A DNA stretch of 44,894 nt from Pseudomonas sp. 7P_10.2_Bac1 (lineage in GTDB: Bacteria; Pseudomonadota; Gammaproteobacteria; Pseudomonadales; Pseudomonadaceae). The notes beneath the pieces were generated by a model. That model ran no database searches. It saw nothing but the letters and a program-made list of their open reading frames with translations, and had not been told where the DNA came from. Where the stretch lies: positions 1 through 44,894 of the forward strand of contig NZ_JANLNV010000092.1 of NCBI RefSeq assembly GCF_025465935.1, written 5' to 3'. Position numbers and translations under genes: made by a program. Numbering within the stretch: the first letter of the stretch is position 1; each line of letters begins with the position of its first letter. Below are positions 33,051-41,115 of the stretch, piece by piece.

Positions 33051-33551
33051 ATGATTCGCTCGATACTGTACGCCACAGACCTCGGTATTTATGCACCGGT
33101 TGTGATGCAGCACGCCTTGGAACTGGCCCGAAGCTTCAAGGCTGATTTGTATGTGCTTCACGTCGTGGAGCCCATGGGGCTATTTGCCGAGTCGGTTTTG
33201 CAAAGTTATCTCGATGAACAAGCCTTGAATGAACTGCAACAGCAGGGCATGGACACCATGCTGTCCAATATTGAACAGCGTGTTTTCGACAGCCTTCGAG
33301 ATGAACTGTCCGAAGGGGCCCAAGAACTTGACTTGATCCGTTCGGTCAAGGTGATTCAGGGCGAACCTGCCCAGGTGATTCTGGAGCAGTCGCGAAAGCT
33401 GGGTGTCGATCTGCTGATCCTTGGCAGTCACGGCCAGTCTATCGGGGCAAATACCCATTTGGGGCACAACGCAGCCCGCGTCGTAGAGCAGGCGCAGATG
33501 CCGGTGTACCTGGTGCCTTTGTTGCAACGTCGGCGTCGCACCGATGTGTGA
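33051..33551 (+). CDS. universal stress protein (UspA family)
   Basis: A 166-residue cytoplasmic protein. It begins MIRSILYATDLG (first strand and Asp) and has the loop LLILGSHGQSIGANTHLGHNAARVV, close to the ATP-binding G-2x-G-9x-G-S/T signature, but His replaces the last Ser/Thr. Strong ribosome-binding site AAGGAGG. About 110 bp upstream of cysB on the same strand. Confidence 0.92.
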   Translation: MIRSILYATDLGIYAPVVMQHALELARSFKADLYVLHVVEPMGLFAESVLQSYLDEQALNELQQQGMDTMLSNIEQRVFDSLRDELSEGAQELDLIRSVKVIQGEPAQVILEQSRKLGVDLLILGSHGQSIGANTHLGHNAARVVEQAQMPVYLVPLLQRRRRTDV

Positions 33552-33665
33552 GGGTGACGAACTGCTAAAAACGATAAAAAAGTTCTAGATTTATTCTTCT
33601 TACCTTCCATATAGTTATATATCGCCGCCGATACTCATGGCGCCTATTTGCTCTGAGGGATGCAT

Positions 33666-34640
33666 ATGAAGCTTCAACAACTGCGCTACATCTGGGAAGT
33701 GGCGCACCACGACCTCAACGTTTCAGCTACAGCTCAGAGTCTTTACACCTCGCAGCCGGGGATCAGTAAACAGATCCGCTTGTTGGAAGACGAGCTGGGC
33801 GTGGAAGTATTTGCGCGCAGTGGTAAACACTTGACCCGTGTCACCCCAGCGGGCGAGCGCATCATCACCACTGCCGGTGAGATTTTGCGTAAGGTCGAGA
33901 GCATCAAGCAGATCGCCCAGGAATTCTCCAACGAGAAGAAAGGCACGTTGTCGATTGCCACCACTCACACGCAGGCACGTTATGCCTTGCCACCGGTGAT
34001 CAGCAACTTCATCAAGCAGTACCCGGATGTCGCCCTGCACATGCATCAGGGCTCACCGATGCAAATTGCTGAAATGGCCGCTGACGGCACTGTCGATTTT
34101 GCAATTGCCACCGAAGCGCTGGAACTGTTCGGCGACCTGGTGATGATGCCGTGCTATCGCTGGAACCGTTGCGTGGTGGTCCCTCAAGGTCACCCGCTGA
34201 CCAAACTGCCGAAGCTGACCCTCGAAGCCCTGGCCGAATACCCGATTGTGACTTACGTCTTTGGCTTTACGGGCCGTTCAAAACTGGACGAAGCCTTCAG
34301 CCATCGTGGCCTGACCCCGAAAGTAGTCTTTACCGCGGCCGACGCTGACGTTATCAAGACCTATGTGCGTCTGGGCCTGGGCGTCGGTATCGTGGCCAAG
34401 ATGGCCGTGGACACCAACCTCGACAAAGACCTCGTGGTCCTGGATGCCAGCGAATTGTTCGAGTCCAGTATCACCAAGATCGGCTTCCGTCGCGGGACCT
34501 TCCTGCGTGGTTTCATGTGCGACTTCATTGAAAAGTTTGCACCGCACCTGACCCGCGAAGTGATGGCCAAGGCGATTGCCTGCCACAACAAGCAAGAGCT
34601 TGAAGATCTCTTTGAAGGGGTTGAATTGCCTGTTCACTGA
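33666..34640 (+). CDS. cysB: LysR-type regulator CysB
   Basis: A 324-residue LysR regulator of sulfur assimilation responding to N-acetylserine/O-acetylserine. Begins MKLQQLRYIWEVAHHDLNVS; helix-turn-helix around SATAQSLYTSQPGISKQIR; coinducer domain includes ATTHTQARYALPPVI and VTYVFGFTGRSKLDEAF. Length equals known CysB. ATG at 33666 chosen over an in-frame ATG at 33660 because it matches the conserved start. The upstream stretch is A/T-rich, with TATAG/TATATA at 33610-33625 as a possible promoter. Confidence 0.97.
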   Translation: MKLQQLRYIWEVAHHDLNVSATAQSLYTSQPGISKQIRLLEDELGVEVFARSGKHLTRVTPAGERIITTAGEILRKVESIKQIAQEFSNEKKGTLSIATTHTQARYALPPVISNFIKQYPDVALHMHQGSPMQIAEMAADGTVDFAIATEALELFGDLVMMPCYRWNRCVVVPQGHPLTKLPKLTLEALAEYPIVTYVFGFTGRSKLDEAFSHRGLTPKVVFTAADADVIKTYVRLGLGVGIVAKMAVDTNLDKDLVVLDASELFESSITKIGFRRGTFLRGFMCDFIEKFAPHLTREVMAKAIACHNKQELEDLFEGVELPVH

Positions 34641-34647
34641 GTGAACT

Positions 34648-34669
34648 GACAGGCCCGAAGTGGCCTGTC
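34648..34669 (+). terminator. stem-loop after cysB
   Basis: GACAGGCC (34648-34655) pairs with GGCCTGTC (34662-34669) around a 6-nt loop; a further small dyad GTTCAC-TGA-GTGAAC overlaps the stop codon. No U-run. Confidence 0.5.
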
Positions 34670-34818
34670 GAATCCATGGCGGTAGTGGCGTGCGTGCCAA
34701 TACCGCCCATGAATGCACCTATCCCACTAACGCACAGATTGCCATGAAGACCTTGAAACTCACGGTGTGACTTCACGCTGGGCCTGCCGCCCGGCCATAC
34801 CCTGACAAGGATCCGTTC

Positions 34819-36207
34819 ATGAGTAACCGCTCCCAGACTGCTTCAGTTCTGATTCCACCTTTAAGCCCGGCTTTCATCAGTGCCGATGATGCGGCCGTGT
34901 ATGCCCATGAGTTAATCACGACCATCAAAAATGGCGTTGTCTATGGCGGTTTCATCCTCGCTCGGCAAAACCGCTATTACGCCACTTTGCCGAAGGCCGG
35001 GTCCGCATTGTCCTTCGACCCTGCCAATGTGCTGACCCTCTCCGACGACGGTCTGTTTCTGCCGATTGAGGGATACACCATCGAAGCGATGTATCACTCC
35101 AATACCTCTCTTTATCGAGTGCCTTGGCAGGTGCACGAGGAAAGCCAGTTGCAGGACAATTTTTTTTCGATTCAAGACCTGAACCTGGCCATTCGCTACA
35201 GACACAACTACCCGCGTTTCTATTTGTCCTGCCCGGACAAATGCGTGTTGAGTTACATCGCCAGCGGGTCGGCTCTTGAGCAGGCGCTGCTACCTCTGCT
35301 CTCGCGCACGCGGCCGCAATACCCCGGAACGTTTGAAAGAGCCTATGACGTGGGCTCGTTGATGCCCTCACACTTGATCGGCCTGATCTGCCTGGCGGGG
35401 ACACTCAGCATCGTGTTGCCGGGTGCGCGCTGGGCTCGTCGAACCCGTTTGGGGGCCAACTGGAAGATCGATCAGCAGAACGGTCGTACGTCAGTCGACA
35501 TGCCTCCATTGTGTGAAAGCGTGTTCAGCGATGTGCTTGACGCGGTAAAGGCTGTTCAGCGGCACCTGCGGTTGCGCAAGCATGTGCAGTTTGCGGGTTA
35601 TGTCCTCAAACATGCCGACACACAAGATTACGTGTGCACCCGACCATTGGAGACGCCGTACTTTGAGTTTGACCGCGATGTGCTCTTCCCCAAGGACTCC
35701 AGCGGAGTTCCAGTACTGCCTGAGGGATACAGCATTGTCGGAGTCTACTTGTCGGGTGAAGAACCGGATGTACTTTTGCATGAAAGTACCAATGAGTTGT
35801 TTGGAGATTTTTTCTCGCCACGTGCACTGCTAACCAGTTTGTTGCTGGTGCGTGCGACGCCGGGATGCGAGGTGTTTTTCTGCGCACGCGAGGGTGGGTT
35901 GCTGCGTTATCAGGTTGAAGCCTCAGAGGCGGAAGCACAGTTACTGGCGCGACTGAATCGGGTGCACAACACCTTGGCTGACATAGAAGCAAACCTATTC
36001 CCTTACGACAGCAGCACCGTGGCCTACGTCCACTGCGTCGCTCAGGCAGGCAAGCTGGATGTGATCATCGCCGATGAGGTCTGGGCGCAGGTTGGACGCG
36101 TCGGCCCGGATTGGGCGCCCTTCGTCGTGTCCGGTGGGCAAGCAGTGGCCAATACTCCGGGCAAGAAAAAGCGATTTGCCTATGCAGGACTGCCAAGCAG
36201 TGAATGA
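34819..36207 (+). CDS. uncharacterised protein with two degenerate DUF4329/JAB-like domains
   Basis: A 462-residue protein, no signal peptide. Residues about 20-160 resemble DUF4329 (JAB-like fold): SADDAAVYAHELI, VVYGGFILARQNRYYATLP, EGYTIEAMYHSN and NFFSIQDLNLAIRY. The metalloprotease-type motif HxH...SxxD is present only partly: His93, then Asn95 instead of the second His, Ser117 and Asp120. Residues about 232-378 repeat the pattern (VQFAGYVL, PEGYSIVGVYLSG, GDFFSPRALLTSLLL) with all ligands lost. A third shorter segment follows (400-440). AAGGA precedes the ATG. Function unknown; the family often accompanies toxins. Confidence 0.7.
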   Translation: MSNRSQTASVLIPPLSPAFISADDAAVYAHELITTIKNGVVYGGFILARQNRYYATLPKAGSALSFDPANVLTLSDDGLFLPIEGYTIEAMYHSNTSLYRVPWQVHEESQLQDNFFSIQDLNLAIRYRHNYPRFYLSCPDKCVLSYIASGSALEQALLPLLSRTRPQYPGTFERAYDVGSLMPSHLIGLICLAGTLSIVLPGARWARRTRLGANWKIDQQNGRTSVDMPPLCESVFSDVLDAVKAVQRHLRLRKHVQFAGYVLKHADTQDYVCTRPLETPYFEFDRDVLFPKDSSGVPVLPEGYSIVGVYLSGEEPDVLLHESTNELFGDFFSPRALLTSLLLVRATPGCEVFFCAREGGLLRYQVEASEAEAQLLARLNRVHNTLADIEANLFPYDSSTVAYVHCVAQAGKLDVIIADEVWAQVGRVGPDWAPFVVSGGQAVANTPGKKKRFAYAGLPSSE

Positions 36208-36336
36208 TTTGCCCAAGGTTTGCTGGCAGATATCTGGCGGGCAAATGACTACGGGATACCTCCCCCTTTGCAGGGCATAGGCCTCAACACTTTTTTATGG
36301 GTGAAGAATGGCTCGTAGGGGCTGGAGAGCCGCCAG

Positions 36337-36370
36337 GGCTGCGATCTTATAAATCCAGAAGATCGCAGCC
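36337..36370. repeat. 12-bp stem dispersed repeat
   Basis: GGCTGCGATCTT (36337-36348) and AAGATCGCAGCC (36359-36370) with a 10-nt loop. Same family as 130-280 and 41591-41634. It lies between the DUF4329-like gene and the convergent catalase-like gene and may end both transcripts. Confidence 0.75.
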
Positions 36371-36406
36371 TGCGGGCGCGCCGGCGAGAGACAACGTCAC
36401 GCGTTG

Positions 36407-37543
36407 TTACTGTTCGGCGTTGCGAGTGTGACGGTATTGGCTGACCGAGTCATATACGGCTTTACGCAGGCGATTGATGCCGCCGATTGGTCGATGCTCT
36501 TCGATCCCATGCCAAGGGCTGAACGACAGGTTGTCGCACGCCAGATTCTGGCTCGGGGTATCAAAGTCTTGTGGCGCTACGGTAATGCGCGCCACGGTCT
36601 CAAACGGTGCGTCAGATTCTTTCCACTCAATGCTGGTGTCCTCAATCGGCATGTAGTGATTGGCGTTCTGGCGTTGAACCTGCAACACAAAGCACGCGGG
36701 CGTGCGGTCGGTGGTGAGCTGCTGCGTCAAGGCGCTGCGCAAGAAGTTCGGCAGGTCCTGATTTTGTTTGGGCAAGGTGTATGCCGGGCAATTATGCGCA
36801 TCGGGTTCCACTCGAAACTTGGCATTGGCCAGACCGAACTTGTACGGCGAAACCGAGTAGTAGGTGGTCTGTGTCGGGCTGGCGGGCGCGGGAGCCAAGG
36901 TGGCCAGCGCGATAAACAAATGCCGTACCTGCCAAGTGCGCGGGTCCCAGGACGGGAAAAACGCCAGCACTTTTTTACCGTCGGCCTGGGCCGCGATGTT
37001 TTGCCGATATTCCGCGACATCGCTGACGAAAAAGTTGGGATGGTTGAACATCACGAAGTCTTGCTCGGCGCGCCCTTGCTGGCTGGCCATCAGTTGCGTC
37101 CCCGGTACGTCCTGCAATTTGATCGCCATGCCGCGCGCGTCGCGGATGCTGTCAAATTGCGGGTAAGCGTTGCCGTTGGACAGGCGCATTACCGCCTGCC
37201 AGGTTTTGCCGGGTGTCGCGAATACGCCCTGACGCAAGGCCGGGTCGAGGTCATCCAGCACCTTGACTTCGGCTTTGACACAGCCATGCGCTTTGGCATG
37301 GGCATCACGCAGGTAGCGCGTGTTGTCACGATGCTGATCGACGATTTTGATCGCCGTCTGGATCGTGTCTTGCGTCATCGCGGCTTCATCGGCCGGGATC
37401 TGTTCCTGGGCGGATACCGGGCCGCGATATTTCCAGGCATACCAGCCGGTTGTCAGCGCCCAGCCCAACAGCCCCAGCACGATCAGGGCGAGCAGTAGCT
37501 TGCCCAGCCAGGTGCCGAGTCGAAGCCATAAAGTGATCAGCAT
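36407..37543 (-). CDS. membrane-anchored catalase-like haem protein
   Basis: A 378-residue protein with one N-terminal membrane span (LLLALIVLGLLGWALTTGWYAW, about residues 16-37) and a catalase-fold domain. Seen are the distal His region RDAHAKAHGCVKAE, VMRLSNGNAYPQFDSIRDARGMAIKL, DFVMFNHPNFFVSD and the proximal haem Tyr segment RLRKAVYDS after FSPWHGIEEHRPIGGINR. It belongs to the small SrpA/catalase-related group rather than full catalases (about 480). Probably periplasmic. AAAGGA is 8-9 nt upstream; the di-haem cytochrome gene ends 19 bp before it, so they form an operon. Confidence 0.85.
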   Translation of the reverse strand: MLITLWLRLGTWLGKLLLALIVLGLLGWALTTGWYAWKYRGPVSAQEQIPADEAAMTQDTIQTAIKIVDQHRDNTRYLRDAHAKAHGCVKAEVKVLDDLDPALRQGVFATPGKTWQAVMRLSNGNAYPQFDSIRDARGMAIKLQDVPGTQLMASQQGRAEQDFVMFNHPNFFVSDVAEYRQNIAAQADGKKVLAFFPSWDPRTWQVRHLFIALATLAPAPASPTQTTYYSVSPYKFGLANAKFRVEPDAHNCPAYTLPKQNQDLPNFLRSALTQQLTTDRTPACFVLQVQRQNANHYMPIEDTSIEWKESDAPFETVARITVAPQDFDTPSQNLACDNLSFSPWHGIEEHRPIGGINRLRKAVYDSVSQYRHTRNAEQ

Positions 37544-37562
37544 GCAAACATCCTTTTAATCG

Positions 37563-39377
37563 TTATGGGTTGGGCAACTGTTGTTCGAGCGGGCCGCCAA
37601 GCACTTTCAGGTACTCGATCAAGGCCCAGCGCTCTTCGGTTTGCAGCAGGCGACCAATCACGCCATTGCCAAGAGGCCCGGCGCGGAACTCGTGACCGCT
37701 GTTGTGGTTGCCGCTGATGCGCGTGTCCAGCACAAAGCCACCGTCAAAGGCCTGCGTGCTGTAGCCCAAGTGGCGCGGGTCATACTCAAAATTGCCACGA
37801 TAGAAGGTCTGATCGCGTTCTGATTGCGGTGAAAGCAGTTGATACACCGTCGGCACAGAGCCGTTGTGCAAGTAGGGCGCAGTGGCCCAGATGCCGTCCA
37901 GCGGGCGTGCCTTGTAAGCGCGTAACTCCAGCACGCCAATCGGCAGGCCAAAACCGTTGAGCCGCACTTGCTCCTCAGTGCTGATTTGGTCGTCTTTATA
38001 GGCGCGCTTCTCGACAAAGGCAGTGACATACGCCAGCCCCTTGGCGACAGACATGTGCTTCAAGTCCAATGGCTCGTCAGACTTGGGGAGCAGGTTGACG
38101 TTCATGCTGGCCAACTCCACTGGGTCCCATTGCAGGGCGCTCAGGTCGTAGCGGTTATCAGCGATGTTCGTGGCTGTGTTGGGATCGGTGCCGATGACCT
38201 CAACTGGCAACATTTTGAGCTGCTTGACCCCGCGCCCATCTTGCTCAACCACAGGCGGCACGTGGCAGGCGGCACAGTTCTCGGCAAACAGCGCACGGCC
38301 CTTGGCGGCCAGCGGGCGGTCAATCTTGCCAAACAGATCTTCGGGCCATACCGGAGGCTTGAGTTTTTGCAGGGTTTCTTCGATCAGGTGCAAGTCATTG
38401 ACCCGCACACTGGACGGGTAGCGGTCATCGCCTTGCAGCGGCTGGCCGTGGCTGTCGAAGAAGTTCAGGGTAGCGCCTACCCCCAGCGCCTCGCCGATGT
38501 TACGCGCCATGGGCTGCTGGGCCGAGCCGTTCCATTGCACCCAATCAAACGTCCACATGTCCCACAGATGCGGGTAGTCCACTGGCGCGTTGGCCACCCG
38601 ATAGTTGTCGGGGGAGATCGCGTCGCCGAAGCTGGCGTTGGCAATACGGCCAAAGGCGTCGGTGCGGCCAGGCCCTTCCTGCGTGGGATAAAGGCCGCGA
38701 TGGGTGTCGTTCCAGGCCACGGCCAAAAACGTGTCCAGCGTTGTCTTGAAGTCTTTGCGCAGTTGTTCGTGCCCGGTTTCATAGTTGTCGCCCAGGACCG
38801 TACGGGCAAAACGTTCAAACTTCCACGGGTTGTAGTAGGTCGCTGCCAGGCTGGCGACCAGCGCCTGGCCAAAGCTGCCGCCGCGCAGGGTCGGCACGCT
38901 GGAAGGCAGCACGTGTTGCGCCGGGCCGCCGTCAATGCGCAGAGCCTGGCCTTTGTAACGCAGTTCGCCGGTATGGCACGCCGCACACGTGATATCCAGG
39001 TACTCGACGTTATTGCCTGGGTTTTGATGACGGGTGAAACCTACTGGCAAGTTGCCCGGATTGGCAGCGCTGGGTTGCTGCTTGGGGTCCACCAAAAAGC
39101 CAAAACGTGCCATGTACTCGGGCGCGGCGAAGCGCTGTGTTGAAAAAGGCAGCTCCAGAGCTGTAAACCAGTCGTAATGCAACCCTTTAACTTGCGTGCC
39201 CTGGGGCGTGTAGTAATAAGTTTGCCGGTCAGCCTCGCTCCACTGGTCTTGATAGTGCACCTGCTGCGCCGGGGTGTAAGAGGGCAGTTTAGGGTTGGCG
39301 ATGAAGTAAACAACAACACAGAGCCCTAGTGCCAAGGCTGCGACAAACCCTAGCACCACACGGTAAAACACTCGCAA
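37563..39377 (-). CDS. RoxA/MauG-like di-haem cytochrome c (peroxidase-type)
   Basis: A 604-residue protein with an N-terminal membrane anchor (residues 4-26). Two c-type haem sites CAACH at 131-135 and 368-372, and the superfamily segment IWATAPYLHNGSVPTVYQLL. Size and haem spacing are nearer to rubber oxygenase RoxA-like proteins than to the about 330-residue cytochrome c peroxidases. The start is a TTG at 39377 because AAGGAG lies 7 nt upstream; a GTG two codons later is 13 nt away. Likely periplasmic, oxidising an unknown organic substrate with O2 or peroxide. Confidence 0.83.
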   Translation of the reverse strand: MRVFYRVVLGFVAALALGLCVVVYFIANPKLPSYTPAQQVHYQDQWSEADRQTYYYTPQGTQVKGLHYDWFTALELPFSTQRFAAPEYMARFGFLVDPKQQPSAANPGNLPVGFTRHQNPGNNVEYLDITCAACHTGELRYKGQALRIDGGPAQHVLPSSVPTLRGGSFGQALVASLAATYYNPWKFERFARTVLGDNYETGHEQLRKDFKTTLDTFLAVAWNDTHRGLYPTQEGPGRTDAFGRIANASFGDAISPDNYRVANAPVDYPHLWDMWTFDWVQWNGSAQQPMARNIGEALGVGATLNFFDSHGQPLQGDDRYPSSVRVNDLHLIEETLQKLKPPVWPEDLFGKIDRPLAAKGRALFAENCAACHVPPVVEQDGRGVKQLKMLPVEVIGTDPNTATNIADNRYDLSALQWDPVELASMNVNLLPKSDEPLDLKHMSVAKGLAYVTAFVEKRAYKDDQISTEEQVRLNGFGLPIGVLELRAYKARPLDGIWATAPYLHNGSVPTVYQLLSPQSERDQTFYRGNFEYDPRHLGYSTQAFDGGFVLDTRISGNHNSGHEFRAGPLGNGVIGRLLQTEERWALIEYLKVLGGPLEQQLPNP

Positions 39378-39633
39378 AGTAACGCTCCTTGTAGGAATTT
39401 TTTCAGTCTTATGCCTGAGCGAAGGGCCAGCATCAAGTGGCTAGGTAAAGTGAGGTGCAGGTTTGCAAGCCTGCTTGATGTGTTAGCAAAAGTTGCGGTA
39501 ATTATGAATTGTGTTTTAGACATGAACTTATCCGCGAATTGCCCCTCTCATGCCGGTAGCCATTGGTTGCGGCCGCCTGATAAGCTCGCGGCTTTATTCG
39601 ATTGCCCATTTGGCGCATGAACAAGGAAATAGC

Positions 39634-40353
39634 ATGAAACAGCATCGGTTGGCGGCAGCTGTGGCTCTGGTAAGCCTGGTACTGGCGGGTTGCGATTCGC
39701 AGACCAGCGTAGAGCTGAAAACCCCGGCGCAAAAAGCCTCTTACGGCATTGGCCTGAACATGGGCAAAAGCCTGGCTCAAGAAGGCATGGATGATCTGGA
39801 TTCCAAAGCCGTAGCCTTGGGCATCGAAGACGCCGTTGGCAAGAAAGAGCAAAAGCTTAAGGATGACGAGCTGATTGAAGCCTTCGCCGCCCTGCAAAAG
39901 CGCTCTGAAGAGCGTCTGGCCAAAATGAGTGACGAAGCCTCTGCAGCCGGTAAAAAATTCCTCGAAGAAAACGCCAAGAAGCCTGGTGTTGTGACAACCG
40001 CTTCTGGCCTGCAATACGAAGTCATCAAGAAAGCCGATGGTCCTCAGCCTAAGCCAACAGACGTGGTGACTGTTCACTACGAAGGCAAGCTGATTGACGG
40101 CAAGGTATTCGACAGCTCGATCGAGCGCGGTAGCCCGATTGATCTGCCAGTGAGCGGCGTGATCCCGGGTTGGGTTGAAGGCCTGCAACTGATGCACGTT
40201 GGCGAGAAGTACAAGCTGTATATTCCAAGCGAGCTGGCTTACGGTGCACAGAGCCCGAGCCCGGCGATTCCGGCCAACTCGGTGCTGGTATTCGATCTGG
40301 AACTGCTAGGTATCAAAGACCCGGCCAAGCCAGAAGCAGACGCTGCCAAGTAA
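39634..40353 (+). CDS. FKBP-type peptidyl-prolyl isomerase lipoprotein (FkpA/Mip-like)
   Basis: A 239-residue lipoprotein. Lipobox LVLAGC (Cys about residue 21, then Asp, which may favour retention at the inner membrane). Residues 25-120 form the helical dimerisation arm (KASYGIGLNMGKSL), residues about 130-232 the FKBP domain: VVTVHYEGKLIDGKVFDSS, VIPGWVEGLQLM and IPSELAYGAQSPSPAIPANS. Envelope folding catalyst. AAGGA is 7 nt before the ATG. A strong terminator follows. Confidence 0.94.
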   Translation: MKQHRLAAAVALVSLVLAGCDSQTSVELKTPAQKASYGIGLNMGKSLAQEGMDDLDSKAVALGIEDAVGKKEQKLKDDELIEAFAALQKRSEERLAKMSDEASAAGKKFLEENAKKPGVVTTASGLQYEVIKKADGPQPKPTDVVTVHYEGKLIDGKVFDSSIERGSPIDLPVSGVIPGWVEGLQLMHVGEKYKLYIPSELAYGAQSPSPAIPANSVLVFDLELLGIKDPAKPEADAAK

Positions 40354-40371
40354 GCAGCTTTTGTGTTGATG

Positions 40372-40403
40372 CAACGCCCCGTCTCGACGGGGCGTTGTTG
40401 TTT
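40372..40403 (+). terminator. rho-independent terminator of FKBP gene
   Basis: CAACGCCCCGT (40372-40382) pairs with ACGGGGCGTTG (40387-40397) around CTCG, followed by a T-rich tail. Confidence 0.92.
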
Positions 40404-40767
40404 TCGGGGGCCGAAGGCGCTTTTTAAACACGGACCCGACCAACGGTTGTTTATCCCATAATTTCTGCCGGCTAGTAGTTGCTGACTACCAAGTCAATGA
40501 ATTTATGGGTTTTTTTATGTGTGTAAAAAATGCCCGATCTAAGCGCAGGCCTTATGGCACGTGGCTTTCAGAGGTGAAAATCAGCTCTGTTCACAAGGTT
40601 ATCCACAATTTGTGTGGATAACATTTCCCGTATTCCGGTTTCACTCCCGTGCTGAAGATGAACACTGAAATGCAGATCAAAAACCCCAGAGACCTTGGCG
40701 GCTGATAGGATTATGCTTCTAGGGAAAATTCCGACTCGATATGTATATAAGTCTGACGGGGTTAGCA
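40404..40767. other. AT-rich gap before XRE gene
   Basis: No gene supported. The first half, 40430-40545, is A/T-rich (for example a T7 run near 40511), then the paired DnaA boxes at 40598-40622, then about 145 bp leading to the XRE gene. TTATCCCAT at about 40451 is a further imperfect DnaA-box-like sequence. Confidence 0.5.
40598..40622. promoter_or_regulatory. two perfect DnaA boxes in inverted orientation
   Basis: TTATCCACA (40599-40607, plus strand) and TGTGGATAA (40613-40621, the same box on the minus strand) with a 5-nt spacer; one more G/C pair extends each arm to 10 bp. Both match the DnaA consensus TTATNCACA exactly. It lies between the FKBP and XRE genes, far from any dnaA, rpmH or par gene in this window, so it is not the usual chromosomal origin context. 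Confidence 0.6.
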
Positions 40768-41115
40768 ATGGATCTTCAAATCATCAAACGCAATGGAGAG
40801 CCCGAATACGCGGTTCTTTCGTGGGCGAGCTACCAGGCGCTACTCAAGGCTGCAGGCATCAATGATTCGGTAGCACCTTTGGCAACTGAGGCTGAACGAC
40901 AGCCATCCGAGCCCGCGCACGCGTTGCCAGGGCTCGATCAGTTACGTGGCTTGCGCGAAGACAAAGGGTTGGCTCTGGAGGCGCTGGCGCGCACGGTAGG
41001 CATCAGCCCTTCATACCTTGGGATGATCGAAGCCGGTGAGCGTCTGCCGGATCTGGCCATTCGCCGTAGCTTGGCTTGGGAGCTGGGCGTTGCGGGCTGG
41101 AGGGAAGCCTCATGA
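40768..41115 (+). CDS. XRE-family helix-turn-helix protein
   Basis: A 115-residue protein. The N-terminus MDLQIIKRNGEPEYAVLSWASYQALLKAAG resembles the antitoxin-like N-terminal strand of PHD/Xre hybrids (self-contained YAVL...Y). The C-terminal HTH is LRGLREDKGLALEALARTVGISPSYLGMIEAGERLP, followed by LAWELGV. Ribosome-binding site is weak (ACGGGG). Its stop overlaps the next start (ATGA), so the two proteins are translationally coupled and probably work together. Confidence 0.85.
   Translation: MDLQIIKRNGEPEYAVLSWASYQALLKAAGINDSVAPLATEAERQPSEPAHALPGLDQLRGLREDKGLALEALARTVGISPSYLGMIEAGERLPDLAIRRSLAWELGVAGWREAS

Noticed and set aside
36404..39143. Long plus-strand frames opposite the catalase-like and di-haem cytochrome genes
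   Set aside because: The minus-strand proteins carry clear haem motifs and ribosome-binding sites; the plus-strand frames have none.
40404..40767. Chromosomal replication origin
   Set aside because: Only two perfect DnaA boxes, and none of the usual neighbours (dnaA, dnaN, rpmH, parAB, gidA) is present; kept only as a DnaA-binding site.
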